Shown: positions 21,001-28,789 of the stretch, piece after piece | Numbering within the stretch: position 1 is the stretch's first letter | How the letters are laid out: every line of letters begins with the position of its first letter | DNA from: Trileptium ribeirensis | Taxonomy: Eukaryota; Nematoda; Enoplea; Enoplida; Thoracostomopsidae | NCBI GenBank assembly: GCA_030248225.1 | Contig: JASANE010007290.1 | Location: forward strand, 1 to 64,000 | DNA length: 64,000 nt | Direction of reading: 5' to 3' | Made by a program: the position numbers and the translations under genes | The notes under the pieces: generated by a model | Seen by the model: only the letters and a program-made list of their open reading frames with translations | Database searches by the model: none | Told to the model about the DNA's origin: nothing

Positions 21001-23407
21001 ATGATATGTTTCAGATATTATTACGGTGATGTGTTAACATTTTGTCGGTCGTCAAACAATATTTCATCTGTTGTAAAAATATTTTTCAGCATCCGTAAAC
21101 ATAGTGTATAAAATTGGTGAGTTTGCGTATGGTTAGCCCATGTCGAAAGAAACATTTCATACATATAACGGGGTACCTTTCTATACTTTAACACTATAAA
21201 ATAATGTGAACGAAAATGATACAGTGCAATAACAGATTTTGTAGCATAGCAAATTTTTCTGATCCCCAAACAAGCGCATTATTTCATAGTTAAAAATAAA
21301 TTAACTTCTGCTCGTTTGAGAACGATCGAGCTAATATATATATTTCGCAATGCTTATTTTAGATGATACTGATCCAGAAGTTGCAATGGCTACCGGAGGC
21401 TCGGAGCGAGGCGGCCCATCGTCATCCGGTGGAGTGTCGTCGGCTGGTTCGCGTGTGGTTGATAATGAAACTGACGGCGTAGCGTATTCGTATTCGTTTT
21501 TTCATTTCATGATGATGCTTGCCGCGCTTTACGTCATGATGACATTGACGAATTGGTTGTCGTAAGTAGTTTGCTTGGGCTTTTGTTGTTAGGACTTATG
21601 CTTATATAGGCTTTTTGCTGCTGACTTTTAAGTACACAGTTATATACATGATGTATAATTACTTGTCGGTTTCCGTTGTCTGCATTTTTTGGATATTGTA
21701 AATAAACTCAGTGGCACGATGAATTTGGGAGACGTGACTTGTGCCATAATGCGGGAACTACAATAAGTTGTATTCACAGATATGGTAAAACTGAAAATGG
21801 CTTTAATATCGGTACTTGATTTGAAATGAGTTCGTTTTAAAATCAGTTCCACAAAGCTGTAATGAAATTCGCTCGTGTTAAAACGACTTTTGGTGGGAAT
21901 TTTATAACCTATTTTATGTTAAACAAAAATACCTGTTGCTAATCTAGTTGATATGAACAGTTTGTTTGAGCTTCACTTAGCTAATAGTTTGATAGTATTA
22001 ACTCGATTAAAATTCATTTCACTTAAGCGGAGTGAAATCAAATCCGCAAATGTGAAATTAAAATCAATTTTGTGTATGAAAACGTAATCAAATAGAGTCG
22101 ATTAGAATAGAGAAAAATAAAAGTAATTTTAAATGAGAAATGGAATTGATTTCCATTTTTTGTTTTACCATGTCGCTGCAAGCATCTTATCGTACTTCGA
22201 GCATAACTTAGTGCAAAATATATAATTTTACGTGTCAGAAATTACTGTTGTCTTTTGAGCGAATGTGCGTCGTGCTGCGTCACCACCCAGGCCGGGTGGA
22301 TAACTCTGGAAAACTTGGAAATTGCTATTTTCGCTTGGAATACCGGGAGGGCTAGCTATGTCACTTGGAAAATGGTCACATTTTCATGCCGTTTTACACT
22401 GACTTTTTAGTGTTTGAACATGAACTTGTTTTATGCCTAACCAGTCGTCATAATTTGCCAATATTGAGTTCTATTATCCATATTAATTCAAAGCAGAAAT
22501 TTCTATTTGTTTATTTAAAGCTTTGTTAGTCCAAGCTGAAACAGTTTTTAATTCGTGTCTTGTTAAAGCAGTAGTTACGTGTAATTTTAAAAAGTAAACA
22601 TCTCGCTTTGGTCACTGTTGGCAAAACCCCACATATTATTATATATAAAGCTATCTGGTCTTTTTTCGGATACTGTTGTCGCGTGTATTTGTGTCGTACA
22701 CAAGATGGTGAAAATTGGTGATTGTTGCAGCAACCACCACGAGTAAACTAATGCATATTGACGTTGGTAGTCAATATTCTATTAAATTTGTTGAATGCGT
22801 GCATTCATGGCTTTGTCACATGTCATTAGACAAAGCCATGTCAGTAATGGAAGTAGTAAAGCTGGCGTAAAACAGGTCATTTGTTGAACCTGGAAAGTGG
22901 TTGCTATGTATTTGGACAATTTAGCATTACAACTGAGCAGTGCTGCAATATGCGAACAAATATCGACCAAGAAACAGTCATTTGTGGATACGAATCAAGG
23001 TTGTAGTACGTATAAGTACGGACAGTAGTAAACCTGATGCGGATGGGCGAAATTGCGTCTTGACATGATCGGACATAATAAATTTCGTCTGCACGCGGAC
23101 ATGCGAAGTTTTGCCTGAACGCGAACTGAAGCAATTTACGTTTGGACGCAGACGAATGCAATTTCATTTTGACCTGGCCGAAACGGAAAAGGATTCATAG
23201 TAATTCTACCTACCGCTAATGGTTCTCATTATAATCTGTAATAAAATGATCACTGACGTTTTTAGGCCGTCTGGTGCAAGCACAATAACGTTTAACAACA
23301 ACCGCGCGTCCATGTGGGTCAAAATCGTTAGTTCGTGGTTGTGCTTGTCGATCTACATTTGGACGTTGGTCGCGCCATTGGTGTTGCCTAATCGCGATTT
23401 TACGTAG
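1..23407 (+). CDS. SERINC: SERINC family multipass membrane protein (spliced, 5' partial)
   Basis: Spliced gene, join(<1..46, 1269..1438, 3801..3877, 6564..6701, 7742..7818, 11250..11439, 12393..12519, 13193..13275, 21363..21561, 23266..23407). All nine introns are GT...AG and all exon phases agree, giving 415 residues plus a TAG stop. The product matches the SERINC/TMS1 family across its length: the DPR-x-x-x-x-NGFWFFK block, [12 protein letters not shown], a YLTWSAMTN block, SYSFFHFM...TLTNW, and the C-terminal [13 protein letters not shown] signature. SERINCs are multipass proteins of the plasma membrane and endomembranes, linked to serine-lipid (phosphatidylserine, sphingolipid) biology and lipid scrambling; some vertebrate members restrict retroviruses. 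The N-terminal ~45-50 residues, including most of the first membrane helix, lie upstream of the window. Introns are large (up to 8 kb) and packed with repeats. Family assignment is near certain; the exact paralogue is not determinable. A possible polyadenylation signal, AATAAA, occurs near 24298. Confidence 0.95.
1269..1438 (+). CDS. SERINC: SERINC exon 2
   Basis: Starts after attcag and ends before gttagt. It encodes [19 protein letters not shown] and then a membrane helix, followed by [17 protein letters not shown]. The Cys-containing luminal loop followed by [11 protein letters not shown] and the KSS-x-DPR motif are hallmarks of the family. 170 nt, ending in phase 2. Confidence 0.95.
1751..2886. 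mobile_element. Non-autonomous hAT-type element, copy 1 (intron 2)
   Basis: A 1136 bp element bounded by terminal inverted repeats: 5' CAGAGAATAACCGG and 3' CCGGTTACTCCCTG (12 of 14 paired). It is flanked by a perfect 8-bp duplication, ggtagcag at 1743-1750 and 2887-2894. An 8-bp duplication with CAGRG-type termini is the hAT superfamily signature. No transposase frame is present, so it needs a transposase from elsewhere. The subterminal regions are rich in ggaacc/ccggttcc motifs, which may be transposase-binding repeats (inference). Homologous copies lie at 17019-17606 and 49863-50793. Confidence 0.9.
2895..3800. other. SERINC intron 2, 3' part, unassigned
   Basis: AT-rich intron sequence between the hAT-type element and exon 3. 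I see no coding exon, RNA gene or clear repeat in it. It ends in the exon 3 acceptor (gttcttccag). Confidence 0.6.
3801..3877 (+). CDS. SERINC: SERINC exon 3
   Basis: Acceptor ttccag, donor gtaagt. It encodes (G)[25 protein letters not shown], corresponding to the second membrane helix that follows the NGFWFFK motif in all SERINCs. 77 nt, ending in phase 1. Confidence 0.95.
4695..6553 (+). mobile_element. Helitron/Helentron-like non-autonomous element, copy A (intron 3)
   Basis: Begins A|TCAGAACGTAGTG and ends CTAG|T, with no target duplication, as in Helitron-class insertions. A 5' motif, CAGAACGTAGTGAA, recurs inverted about 20 bp inside the 3' end (ttcacttcgttctg), like the asymmetric inverted repeats of Helentrons. 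A 7-bp stem (atagcat/atgctat, about 6437-6458) lies ~100 bp from the 3' end. The interior is a head region (4741-5120) followed by about four units of a ~345 bp tandem repeat. In this copy the head module (gtgtgtgtga...gatttggggtc) is duplicated. No helicase frame is present. The 3' end stops 10 bp short of SERINC exon 4. Confidence 0.7.
5121..6420 (+). repeat. ~345 bp tandem array inside Helentron-like copy A
   Basis: About four head-to-tail units, recognisable by recurring blocks: agtacccttcacggaagcaa, ttatttcatagtaaaatgat, ggttcctcgacccaaaattt and gggcatgggaaactcattg. The ttatttcata block falls near 5153, 5497, 5846 and 6207, spacing 344-361 bp. The same monomer occurs in the arrays at 25.6-26.7, 31.25-31.68 and 58.9-60.9 kb. 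The apparent open frames here are accidental. Confidence 0.9.
6564..6701 (+). CDS. SERINC: SERINC exon 4
   Basis: Acceptor ttttcag, donor gtaggt. It encodes [20 protein letters not shown] followed by [18 protein letters not shown] and WYGG. The [16 protein letters not shown] helix and the following W-E/A-W loop are strongly conserved in SERINCs. 138 nt, entered with 2 nt of a split codon, ending in phase 1. The upstream 10 bp of intron adjoin the end of the Helentron-like element. Confidence 0.97.
6767..7045. repeat. Local tandem duplication (~154 bp period) in intron 4
   Basis: Two diverged adjacent copies, about 6767-6891 and 6921-7045, share ttctgtgtcc, accggtattta, tgtaacctaat and agacaagtt.ttg in the same order. 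ttctgtgtcc occurs at 6781 and 6935. A shorter direct repeat (attcagRagttgacatttag, two copies) lies at about 7516-7568. Confidence 0.75.
7742..7818 (+). CDS. SERINC: SERINC exon 5
   Basis: Acceptor ttttag, donor gtaagt. It encodes [20 protein letters not shown] and then YVWYAP, a membrane helix matching the family helix that follows the WYxALL motif. 77 nt, ending in phase 0. Confidence 0.95.
7895..8740 (-). repeat. Diverged copy of repeat family X (intron 5)
   Basis: Collinear with 48165-48780 over ggcggaatttcctctgagg, cacaactcatcttcgggtgg, catttagttgaa, catggcaaaaa, gcccatatctcg, tctacaacttt and ccgctgtggg. A ~215 bp stretch (8082-8296) absent from the other copy is bracketed by two copies of agatccgaMMYtattttcgg, suggesting an internal duplication or insertion. 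Orientation is opposite to the longest member at 45490-47750. The 107-residue frame in it is not supported as a gene. Confidence 0.6.
8741..11249. other. SERINC intron 5, remainder
   Basis: Mostly sequence without recognisable content. Around 10120-10190 there is a piece (gtattgcgtgcagg...ctatataggttttt) that matches 48787-48835, the continuation of family X. About 10790-10985 matches the other end of family X (cctgtaacaggctttgtg). No exon or RNA gene was seen. It ends at ttttag before exon 6. Confidence 0.5.
11250..11439 (+). CDS. SERINC: SERINC exon 6
   Basis: Acceptor ttttag, donor gtaagc. It encodes [20 protein letters not shown], then [20 protein letters not shown], then [20 protein letters not shown] and PDR. 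The N-x-x-LC helix, the SILPxIQ motif and the SGLLQASxVxxYxMYLTWSA block are diagnostic for SERINC. It is not spanned by one ATG-initiated frame, so it is easily missed. 190 nt, phase 0 to phase 1. Confidence 0.97.
12393..12519 (+). CDS. SERINC: SERINC exon 7
   Basis: Acceptor gtttcag, donor gtaagt. It encodes [20 protein letters not shown], a loop (CxPS is the family C-N-P-S position), and then [19 protein letters not shown], a membrane helix. 127 nt, phase 1 to phase 2. The Gly-rich loop is the variable region of the family. Confidence 0.93.
12973..13180. mobile_element. TA-flanked MITE, CAGTACTCGYCAG family (intron 7), tentative 5' end
   Basis: The 3' end (ctggcgagtactg|ta) matches the termini of the same family at 19100-19280 and 28547-28665. 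The 5' end (ta|cagtaaaaaataag) is much less similar, so the left boundary is tentative. The interior is rich in gaacaa/tcgaac motifs, as in the copy at 56436. The element ends 12 bp before the first base of SERINC exon 8. Confidence 0.55.
13193..13275 (+). CDS. SERINC: SERINC exon 8
   Basis: Acceptor tgtttcag, donor gttagc. Read in the phase set by exon 7 it encodes [20 protein letters not shown] and DTSGESG, a hydrophilic Ser/Gly/Thr-rich cytosolic loop. It corresponds to the S-S-I-R-T-S-x-x-x-x-x-K segment of vertebrate SERINCs. 83 nt, ending in phase 1. Too short and too low in complexity to find by frame length; supported by phase and by the SIR-S start. Confidence 0.88.
13276..14724. other. 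SERINC intron 8, 5' part, unassigned
   Basis: AT-rich intron sequence with no supported exon. Short open frames on both strands have no recognisable product. Confidence 0.5.
14725..14959 (+). repeat. 58-bp minisatellite, four units (intron 8)
   Basis: Units start at 14725, 14783, 14841 and 14900. Each begins tagtcatttagc and contains gatgcgtgctccgttgtc and cttcgaaaataac. Units 2-4 are the most alike and unit 1 is more diverged. The period is 58-59 bp. No function is inferred. Confidence 0.92.
14960..16764. other. SERINC intron 8, middle, unassigned
   Basis: Sequence without recognisable genes. A 127-residue minus-strand frame at 15563-15946 has no conserved motif and is treated as chance. 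Confidence 0.45.
16765..16930. mobile_element. Short inverted-repeat element (MITE-like)
   Basis: Ends CAGAAGTCGGACGG and, inverted, ctgtccgacttctg; 13 of 14 bases pair. The 166 bp interior has no coding potential. No clear target duplication is seen, so the superfamily is open. Confidence 0.5.
17019..17606. mobile_element. Non-autonomous hAT-type element, copy 2 (intron 8), internally deleted
   Basis: Termini CAGGGAATAATCGG and CCGGTTACTCCCTG match copy 1. Flanks tgcatcac (17011-17018) and tgcactac (17607-17614) are a diverged 8-bp duplication (6/8). At 588 bp it lacks the middle of copy 1 (roughly the stretch equivalent to 2090-2590). Shared blocks include agtaaaacagatga, ttattgcctct and agagactgagg. 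Confidence 0.85.
17615..19099. other. SERINC intron 8, unassigned; possible SINE-like trace
   Basis: Mostly featureless. Around 17764-17810, tagtggctaacg and ggttcaatcc resemble RNA polymerase III A and B boxes at tRNA-like spacing, but no tRNA fold forms, so at most it is a remnant of a tRNA-derived SINE. Confidence 0.3.
19100..19280. mobile_element. TA-flanked MITE, CAGTACTCGYCAG family
   Basis: 181 bp bounded by CAGTACTCGTCAGAATT and, inverted, atttctggctagtactg, with TA on both sides (19098-19099, 19281-19282). A TA target and CAGT termini are typical of Tc1/mariner-mobilised MITEs. The interior contains cgaacacctctcg and cgaacac motifs and no coding frame. Confidence 0.8.
19740..20560 (+). 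repeat. Truncated copy of repeat family X (intron 8)
   Basis: Shares with 45490 onward the blocks gcgaaggtgaaacgga, gtaacaggttgtgtttgatg, ctgaacccattgaaaa, cgtcgaccctaaaaccatcg and aaatattcgtgttg. Inside, a ~180 bp module (ccctaaacccgtt..aaaact, then agataaccaaa, then ccgaaaaa) is repeated in diverged form, so the family has its own internal tandem structure. Confidence 0.65.
20745..20820 (+). repeat. 26-bp tandem repeat, three units
   Basis: acgaaattgcgtccgtccgc followed by ctttgg, repeated at 20745, 20771 and 20797 with the third unit diverging after the ccgc. Related gcgaaattgcgtc motifs recur at 23047-23160. It lies in intron 8 about 540 bp before exon 9. Confidence 0.9.
21363..21561 (+). 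CDS. SERINC: SERINC exon 9
   Basis: Acceptor ttttag, donor gtaagt. It encodes [20 protein letters not shown], a Ser/Gly-rich loop, and then [20 protein letters not shown] and [15 protein letters not shown]. [18 protein letters not shown] and YxMMTLTNW are the strongest family signatures. 199 nt, phase 1 to phase 2. Confidence 0.98.
21562..23265. other. SERINC intron 9, unassigned
   Basis: AT-rich. 23041-23160 carries loose repeats of cgaaattgcgtc / ggacgcagacgaatgcaatt related to the 26-bp repeat at 20.75 kb. No exon was seen. Confidence 0.5.
23266..23407 (+). CDS. SERINC: SERINC exon 10 (terminal coding exon)
   Basis: Acceptor tttttag. It encodes (S)[19 protein letters not shown] and then [20 protein letters not shown] and LPNRDFT before TAG at 23405-23407. 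The WVKIxSSW helix and [13 protein letters not shown] terminus are the invariant C-terminal end of SERINCs, so the gene ends here. Confidence 0.98.
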
Positions 23408-24578
23408 GCCCAAACACGAAAAAAAATGATTATCGTCCAGTGTTCTACGATGTCTGGTAAGAGCTAACTATGTATTTTATTGCTGTAGCAAACAATTTAC
23501 ATTATGCAAAAAGGTTTTATCGAGCTGGTTTCCCCAACCCGAGGGCAGGCAGTGGCTCGGCCCCATATTTATCTCACTTATGAACTTAGAATCGAGGTGC
23601 TTCCCAACTGTGCTGATCGAGGTCCGCGAGAGTGCGTGAGGAGTCCTAGTCTAGAAGTATGAAGTTCAGAATATAACGCCACTGAGTGAAACAGTACTGT
23701 TTATATACGTTATTCACGTTAAGCCGATTTCACTGTTCGTTATCAATGCAATAATTACTTATATCTGACGAGACGAGACTGTTGCAACTCTAAAAATAGT
23801 TTAGTACTTGTCAGCCACAATTCCGCATTTACTTAGGTTGTTCGCAATGTAACTTTTTGTTTCGAACTATAGTCCCTGCCAAAAAATTATCGGTTTCGAA
23901 TCAACACTTTGAATATAAACAATCTTCTACAACGCATTTTGAAAAATTTCGAAGAACTCTAACATCGGATCGAGAATTTGGTTTAATTTCACTAAAGGAA
24001 CAACTATCGAACAGGTATGAATCACCTTCACTTGGGCTTTCGAATAATTTTGCAACAAAAATTTATAGTTATCGAATGAACATCAAACAACTCTCACACG
24101 AGCTCTCATCTTCGACAGAGACTGGCATTCTTATTAATTTGGTTACTGCTTTTGAACTGATGTAGAGTTCGATTGCATTGAAACATAATTCGTTTTGTAC
24201 GTATTACTATTCTAAAATCGATATCGATTATTGGTATTTTCAATGTCGACCAAGCCCTAAATTTATACGTATTATTATTACTGCAATCTATGCAATTTAA
24301 TAAAATATCACACTCTAAAATTTATCCTTGTATTATCTTAGGGTTGCATTCAACGGAATATTTATCGTCATATTGGCAATAATGATTTTACCAATTTACG
24401 AAACAACAGCTGAAGAAATATGTGAGAATATATGCGTAATCTTGTCACATTAATGTATAGCTCGAAAATAATACAAAAGTAAATGCAAAAACGAAAAAAT
24501 AAATACAAAAACGAAAAATTCAATATCTTTTTGTGTCGTTATGTGTATTAACTGAAGTAACTATTCATTGTTTTGTTA
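23408..24578. other. SERINC 3' UTR / intergenic sequence
   Basis: Probable 3' UTR followed by intergenic DNA. 23801-24160 is rich in tcgaac/gaaca motifs and begins like the TA-MITE family (tagtacttgtcag) with no clear partner end. AATAAA near 24298 is a candidate polyadenylation signal. A short membrane-helix-like frame at 24341-24453 is discussed under findings. Confidence 0.45.
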
Positions 24579-24819
24579 TGCGTGAGTCCGCTTTAAGTGC
24601 GTACACCTAACTTCTTGTTTTTGTCAAGTCATTTCGCGATCGTAAAAGCAATTACCGCGGAAAACCGCATCCAATCATTCGCATATCACAGAGCCCATAT
24701 TCGCGTTCACAAAAATGCGATACTAATGGCAAAAATGTGAACGCGAATTTCTGCGAGAAACAATAATTCGTTGACAAAAGAACAACTTTGGTTTACGCAC
24801 CCAAAGTGGACTCACACAT
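24579..24819. mobile_element. MITE with ~46 bp inverted termini and TA target
   Basis: 5' TGCGTGAGTCCGCTTTAAGT and, inverted, the 3' end ATGTGTGAGTCCACTTTGGG; pairing continues for about 46 bp in all. TA flanks at 24577-24578 and 24820-24821. The centre holds a perfect 12-bp hairpin (attcgcgttcac at 24699-24710, gtgaacgcgaat at 24737-24748). A solo 3' end of the same family lies at about 41768-41812. Confidence 0.85.
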
Positions 24820-25418
24820 TAGCTAACGTAAATTACAATAACCGTTGGGTTTATCCTAGGTAATAACAACCATTTATTGTTCCTCTGCTATTGCGTTCTT
24901 GAGTAAACTTGAGCAACTGCTGCACCAGTCTGATGTTTCAGTGGTGGTTGAACAAACTAGAGAAAGACGCATAGGTTTGGCTATAAATTGCAATCCAAAT
25001 CGTCTTTCCGAAAGTGTAGTTTTGTAACGGGATTGCTAGCTCTAGCCGTGAAATTCGGGTAGCTACCTTTCCGTCTTTTATTTATATGGTGTTGATCCGG
25101 TTTGTTGCTGTTACTTTTTACCCGCTCTAAATTATTAAGACTAGACTATCTACAGCGGTTAAAGCCTCTTGGGGAAACTCGGATCGCAGTTCGAATGACC
25201 CGCAGTGAAAAGCAGAACATGTTTTTAAACGTGGCGAGTTAGTTTTGGCGCACTGTCTGGTTCTACGAGTCCAGGTGTTAAACCTCCGCTGGTACCTGAG
25301 CTTCACATTTGGGGTCGTTTTGTTTTAGCAAATAAAAGGGGGCTCCTAACATATAGAAACATCATAGGACTAAAATAGTACTTAGAAAAGACGATTGAAG
25401 ACCTTGCTATGTGGTTTA
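24820..25418. other. Intergenic, unassigned
   Basis: No gene, RNA or recognisable repeat seen between the MITE and the Helentron-like copy B. Confidence 0.45.
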
Positions 25419-27279
25419 TCAGAACGCAGAGTAACGTAGTGGAGATTGTGTGTTGCAGTGGTGAAAGCTTATAAATTCCGTCTGTGTGTGTCATCGGGCA
25501 TAACTCTGAACGACGTAACCGATTTTCGTGATCTTGGGTTCGTTCGAACCGGCATAGTCGATTTATCGTGTACACCACCGAGCGTTTTATTTGGGTCTGG
25601 GTCAGGGGTCAAAATGTGGGTTTTTTGTCCTATTTTACCACATTTCAGTACCCTTAACGGAAGCAATGTTGTTTTTATCTTGACTTGCGAATTTTTTTCT
25701 CTGGTTGGTTTTTTTCATAGCAAAATGGCAAATGAGGATACCTCTTTTTTGTTTAAATGGCTCTGGTTCATGGCGTTTGCGGTATGGCACCCTCGTGGTT
25801 CCTCGACCCAAAATTCAAAAATTTGTTCTGGCGTCTTGAGCAGCTGAGAAGTTTTACTTGGGTGTTTTCGGGCATGGGAAGCTAAATGCCGGTGTTGATT
25901 TTGCTGTGACCGACGATTCCATGTATACGGGGGTATGGTGCCGCCATCTTTCGGGGTCAGAGGTCAAAATGGGGTTTTTTTACTTTATTTTAGTAGCCTT
26001 CAGAAAACAAGTTTATTTTATCTTAACCTGTCTAATTTTTTTCTCTGGTTGGTTTATTTCATAGTAAAATGATAAATGACAATGCCTCTTTGTTTTTCAA
26101 TTATGGCTCCGGTTTTGGAGTTTGGCACCCTCGTCGTTCATCGACTCCTAATTCGAAAATTTGTTGTGATGTCTTTGGCAGCTTAAACGTTTCACTTGGT
26201 GGTTTTCGGGCATGGGAAAGTCATTGTTGATGTTAGTTTTGCTGTGCGACCCATGTTTTTATGGGTACGGAGGTATGGTACTTCCAAGTTTCGGGGTCAG
26301 TGGGCAAAATAAGAGTGTTTTACCTCATTGTAGTACCCTTCACGGAAGCAAGGTTTATTTTAACTTTCGAGATTTTTTCTCTGGTTGGTTTTATTTTATA
26401 GTAAAATGATAAATGCCGATGCCTCTGTTTTGTTTAAATGGCTCTGGTTCATGACGTTTGCGGCATGGCACCCTCGTGGTTCCTCGACCCAAAATTCAAA
26501 AATTTGTTCTGGCGTCCTGGGTGGCTAAAAAGTTTTGCTTGGGGGTTTTCGGGCATGGGGAGCTCAATCCCGGTGTTAATTTTGCTCAGCGACCGATGGT
26601 TCCATGGGTACAGGGGTATGGTGCCGCCATGGTTCATCAACCCAAAATTTCTTATTTTATTGTGACGTCCTTAGAGGCTGATAGTTTTCACATGTGCGGT
26701 TTCCGGGCATGGGAAACTTATCGCCGGTGTTAGTTTTGTTCTAACCTGTGCAGTGTTGTGTCATATCCACATATAGCATATTAACGTATGCTATCGAGAG
26801 CTGATTGGCTGTGCACACAAAAGACGTAGGTGACGGGGTTTTTTACGGGGGGACCACCCCTAAACCCGGCTCCACCACCCCTAAACCACCATCCCTAGAA
26901 TTTTGAGTCCCCCCCGAGAATTTTTAAAATCTAATTTAAAAAAATTATAGTTACCATTACTACGCATAAATACTACGCTTTGCACGTTTGTCTGACATTA
27001 GCTACCACACCATATATCAATTAGTGATTTCACATAATATCACGTTTGATAATTACTAGATCTGTAGATAATTGCTAACCGTAGTCTAAAACTAAACAAC
27101 AGGTATGTCAGTCAGCCACCGTGTCAGTATATTTTGTGTTATTCACCCCTAAAATGGTTTGCCCACCCCCGAGCTAGGGGGGCACAACCCCTAGGCTCTC
27201 CCCTAGAATTTGGACCCGAAAAAACCCCGGAGGTGTACCTATGCTTCACTACGTTCTGCAATCTCGATAGAGTTACTAG
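25419..27279 (+). mobile_element. Helitron/Helentron-like element, copy B (with nested insertion)
   Basis: Begins A|TCAGAACGCAGAGTAACG and ends gttaCTAG|T. It has one head module (gtgtgtgtcatcggg...), then three to four diverged ~335-345 bp monomers (ttatttcata-type block near 25712, 26056 and 26390), then the 3' tail with the stem atagcat/atgctat (here imperfect). The tail is interrupted by a 398 bp inverted-repeat insertion at 26833-27230. No coding capacity. Confidence 0.7.
26833..27230. mobile_element. Nested ~398 bp inverted-repeat element, 5-bp target duplication
   Basis: Termini acggggttttttacgg and, inverted, cccgaaaaaaccccgg (11 of the outer 12 pair). Flanked by aggtg on both sides (26828-26832, 27231-27235). 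The empty site is directly visible in copy D of the host element (ggcgtaggtgtaccta), so the insertion boundaries are secure. Ends are GC-rich (accacccctaaaccacc, ccaccccc) and the core AT-rich. No transposase; superfamily unassigned. Confidence 0.88.
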
Positions 27280-27527
27280 TTTTATTGATGCGAATTATTT
27301 ATAAATTATACGCCAGACTCGAGACTATGTAGGTTCACAACTATTGACTATGCAGAACTATAGGAACATTAGTATACAATATAACGATATTCAGGTTGGA
27401 CATATAACCCCAACATTGTGGAAACCCAACGGTCCATGCGAAGCGTCTAGTTTTTGTAGATGGTACTACTAGTCGGTAATAATTGCCTGTGAAGTGGTGC
27501 AATGATTGTGAATCACAGTTTCTTTTA
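27280..27527. other. Intergenic, unassigned
   Basis: No supported feature between the Helentron-like copy B and the small MITE. Confidence 0.4.
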
Positions 27528-27593
27528 CAGTGTTCGCCATCAATTATGACTGTCGCTCGCTTGAAATGCGACATTTATTTCTGGCGCGTACTG
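27528..27593. mobile_element. Minimal 66-bp TA-flanked MITE, CAGTACTCGYCAG family
   Basis: ta|CAGTGTTCGCCATCAATTAT ... ttatttctggcgcgtactg|ta. Practically only the two inverted ends remain, meeting at gtcgctcgc...gcgac. Same terminal sequence as the copies at 28547 and 53711. Confidence 0.75.
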
Positions 27594-28546
27594 TATATTG
27601 TGGATCGGCGTTGCCTTCTCTCAATCTCATTATTAGACGCAGTTGGGCTTGTTTTTGCCGTATGATTAAAAAATTCTGGTCCCACTAATACAAAAAGTAC
27701 TTCCACCTTTATGTGGAAATGTGCTTTACTTTGTAGTTCTATATGTCGTACGATATCTAAACACTTGAAGCATGTATCTTAGCGAAGAGTGTCAATATGT
27801 GTGCTAGTTAAGTATGTATACAGAAGTTATGTTACTATGTAAAGCTTAAGTGTTGCATTTGATATTTACCGCCCATATGCAGATCTCAAGCGTTGCAACA
27901 TTATTTGGCCCTGGTTTAGTCGTATTCTTATATAAAATACATAACTCAATATATCTGTAATTAAATTGCGTCATACCCTTAAAATAGTATATGAACTTTG
28001 ACAGCTTATGTTTTCAGTGTATGCGAGCTTTTTGTGTTATATAACTGTATATTTAAAGCGTAATATAATGTAAACTATGTACTGGCTTTTCCTTTCGTTG
28101 GAAATTTTACCCACTATAAACTCATGGGAAACCCAGATTATAAACCTGGGTGCTGCAAAATCTAAAAAATATTTAAAATTCAGGGTTGTTAACGGAAAAC
28201 GCAAGTTAATTTATTAATAAACAGCATCAGGAACGATCCCATAAGGTTAAACGCAACTTTTAAACTATTAAAGTCGTAAGTGTGTAAATTAATAGAATAT
28301 TTAATTTCAATATGAGAATCGAGTGAAAAAATTAGCAGTGATTTTTGATAACTACGGTGATTTATTCAAGAGGGGGCGGGGGTAGCGCCAGAATCGCCAC
28401 GGGAGCCCGAACTCTTGACAGAGCGTAATTGTTTCTCGCCCGGGTCATCCAGTTCCCAATATGGAGAATCCATGTGTATAATGGGTAATAAAAATATTTG
28501 TCCAGCTTTGCTTTTTTATTGAAAGTTGCGATAATTTGAATATATA
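27594..28546. other. Intergenic, unassigned
   Basis: AT-rich sequence with a short GC-rich stretch near 28370-28450. No gene or repeat was recognised. Confidence 0.4.
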
Positions 28547-28665
28547 CAGTACCTGACAGAAATGGCCGATGCTCGCTGCGTGTTAGTTTTCACTACTCAT
28601 CGTATGCTAAAAATATATCATTGTTTCCTAACGGGAACCGTGACATTCATTTCTGGCGCGTACTG
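28547..28665. mobile_element. TA-flanked MITE, CAGTACTCGYCAG family
   Basis: 119 bp. CAGTACCTGACAGAAATGG at the 5' end and cattcatttctggcgcgtactg at the 3' end, with TA on each side (28545-28546, 28666-28667). No coding frame. Confidence 0.8.
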
Positions 28666-28789
28666 TAGCAAAATTATGCACAATGTCCATATAACAATGT
28701 TTCGCAGACAAAATGCTGCCCAAAAAATATTTTAGGCGGACTTAAAGACAATCTATGCCTAATTGAATTCGGGTGGAACAAGAATTTTC

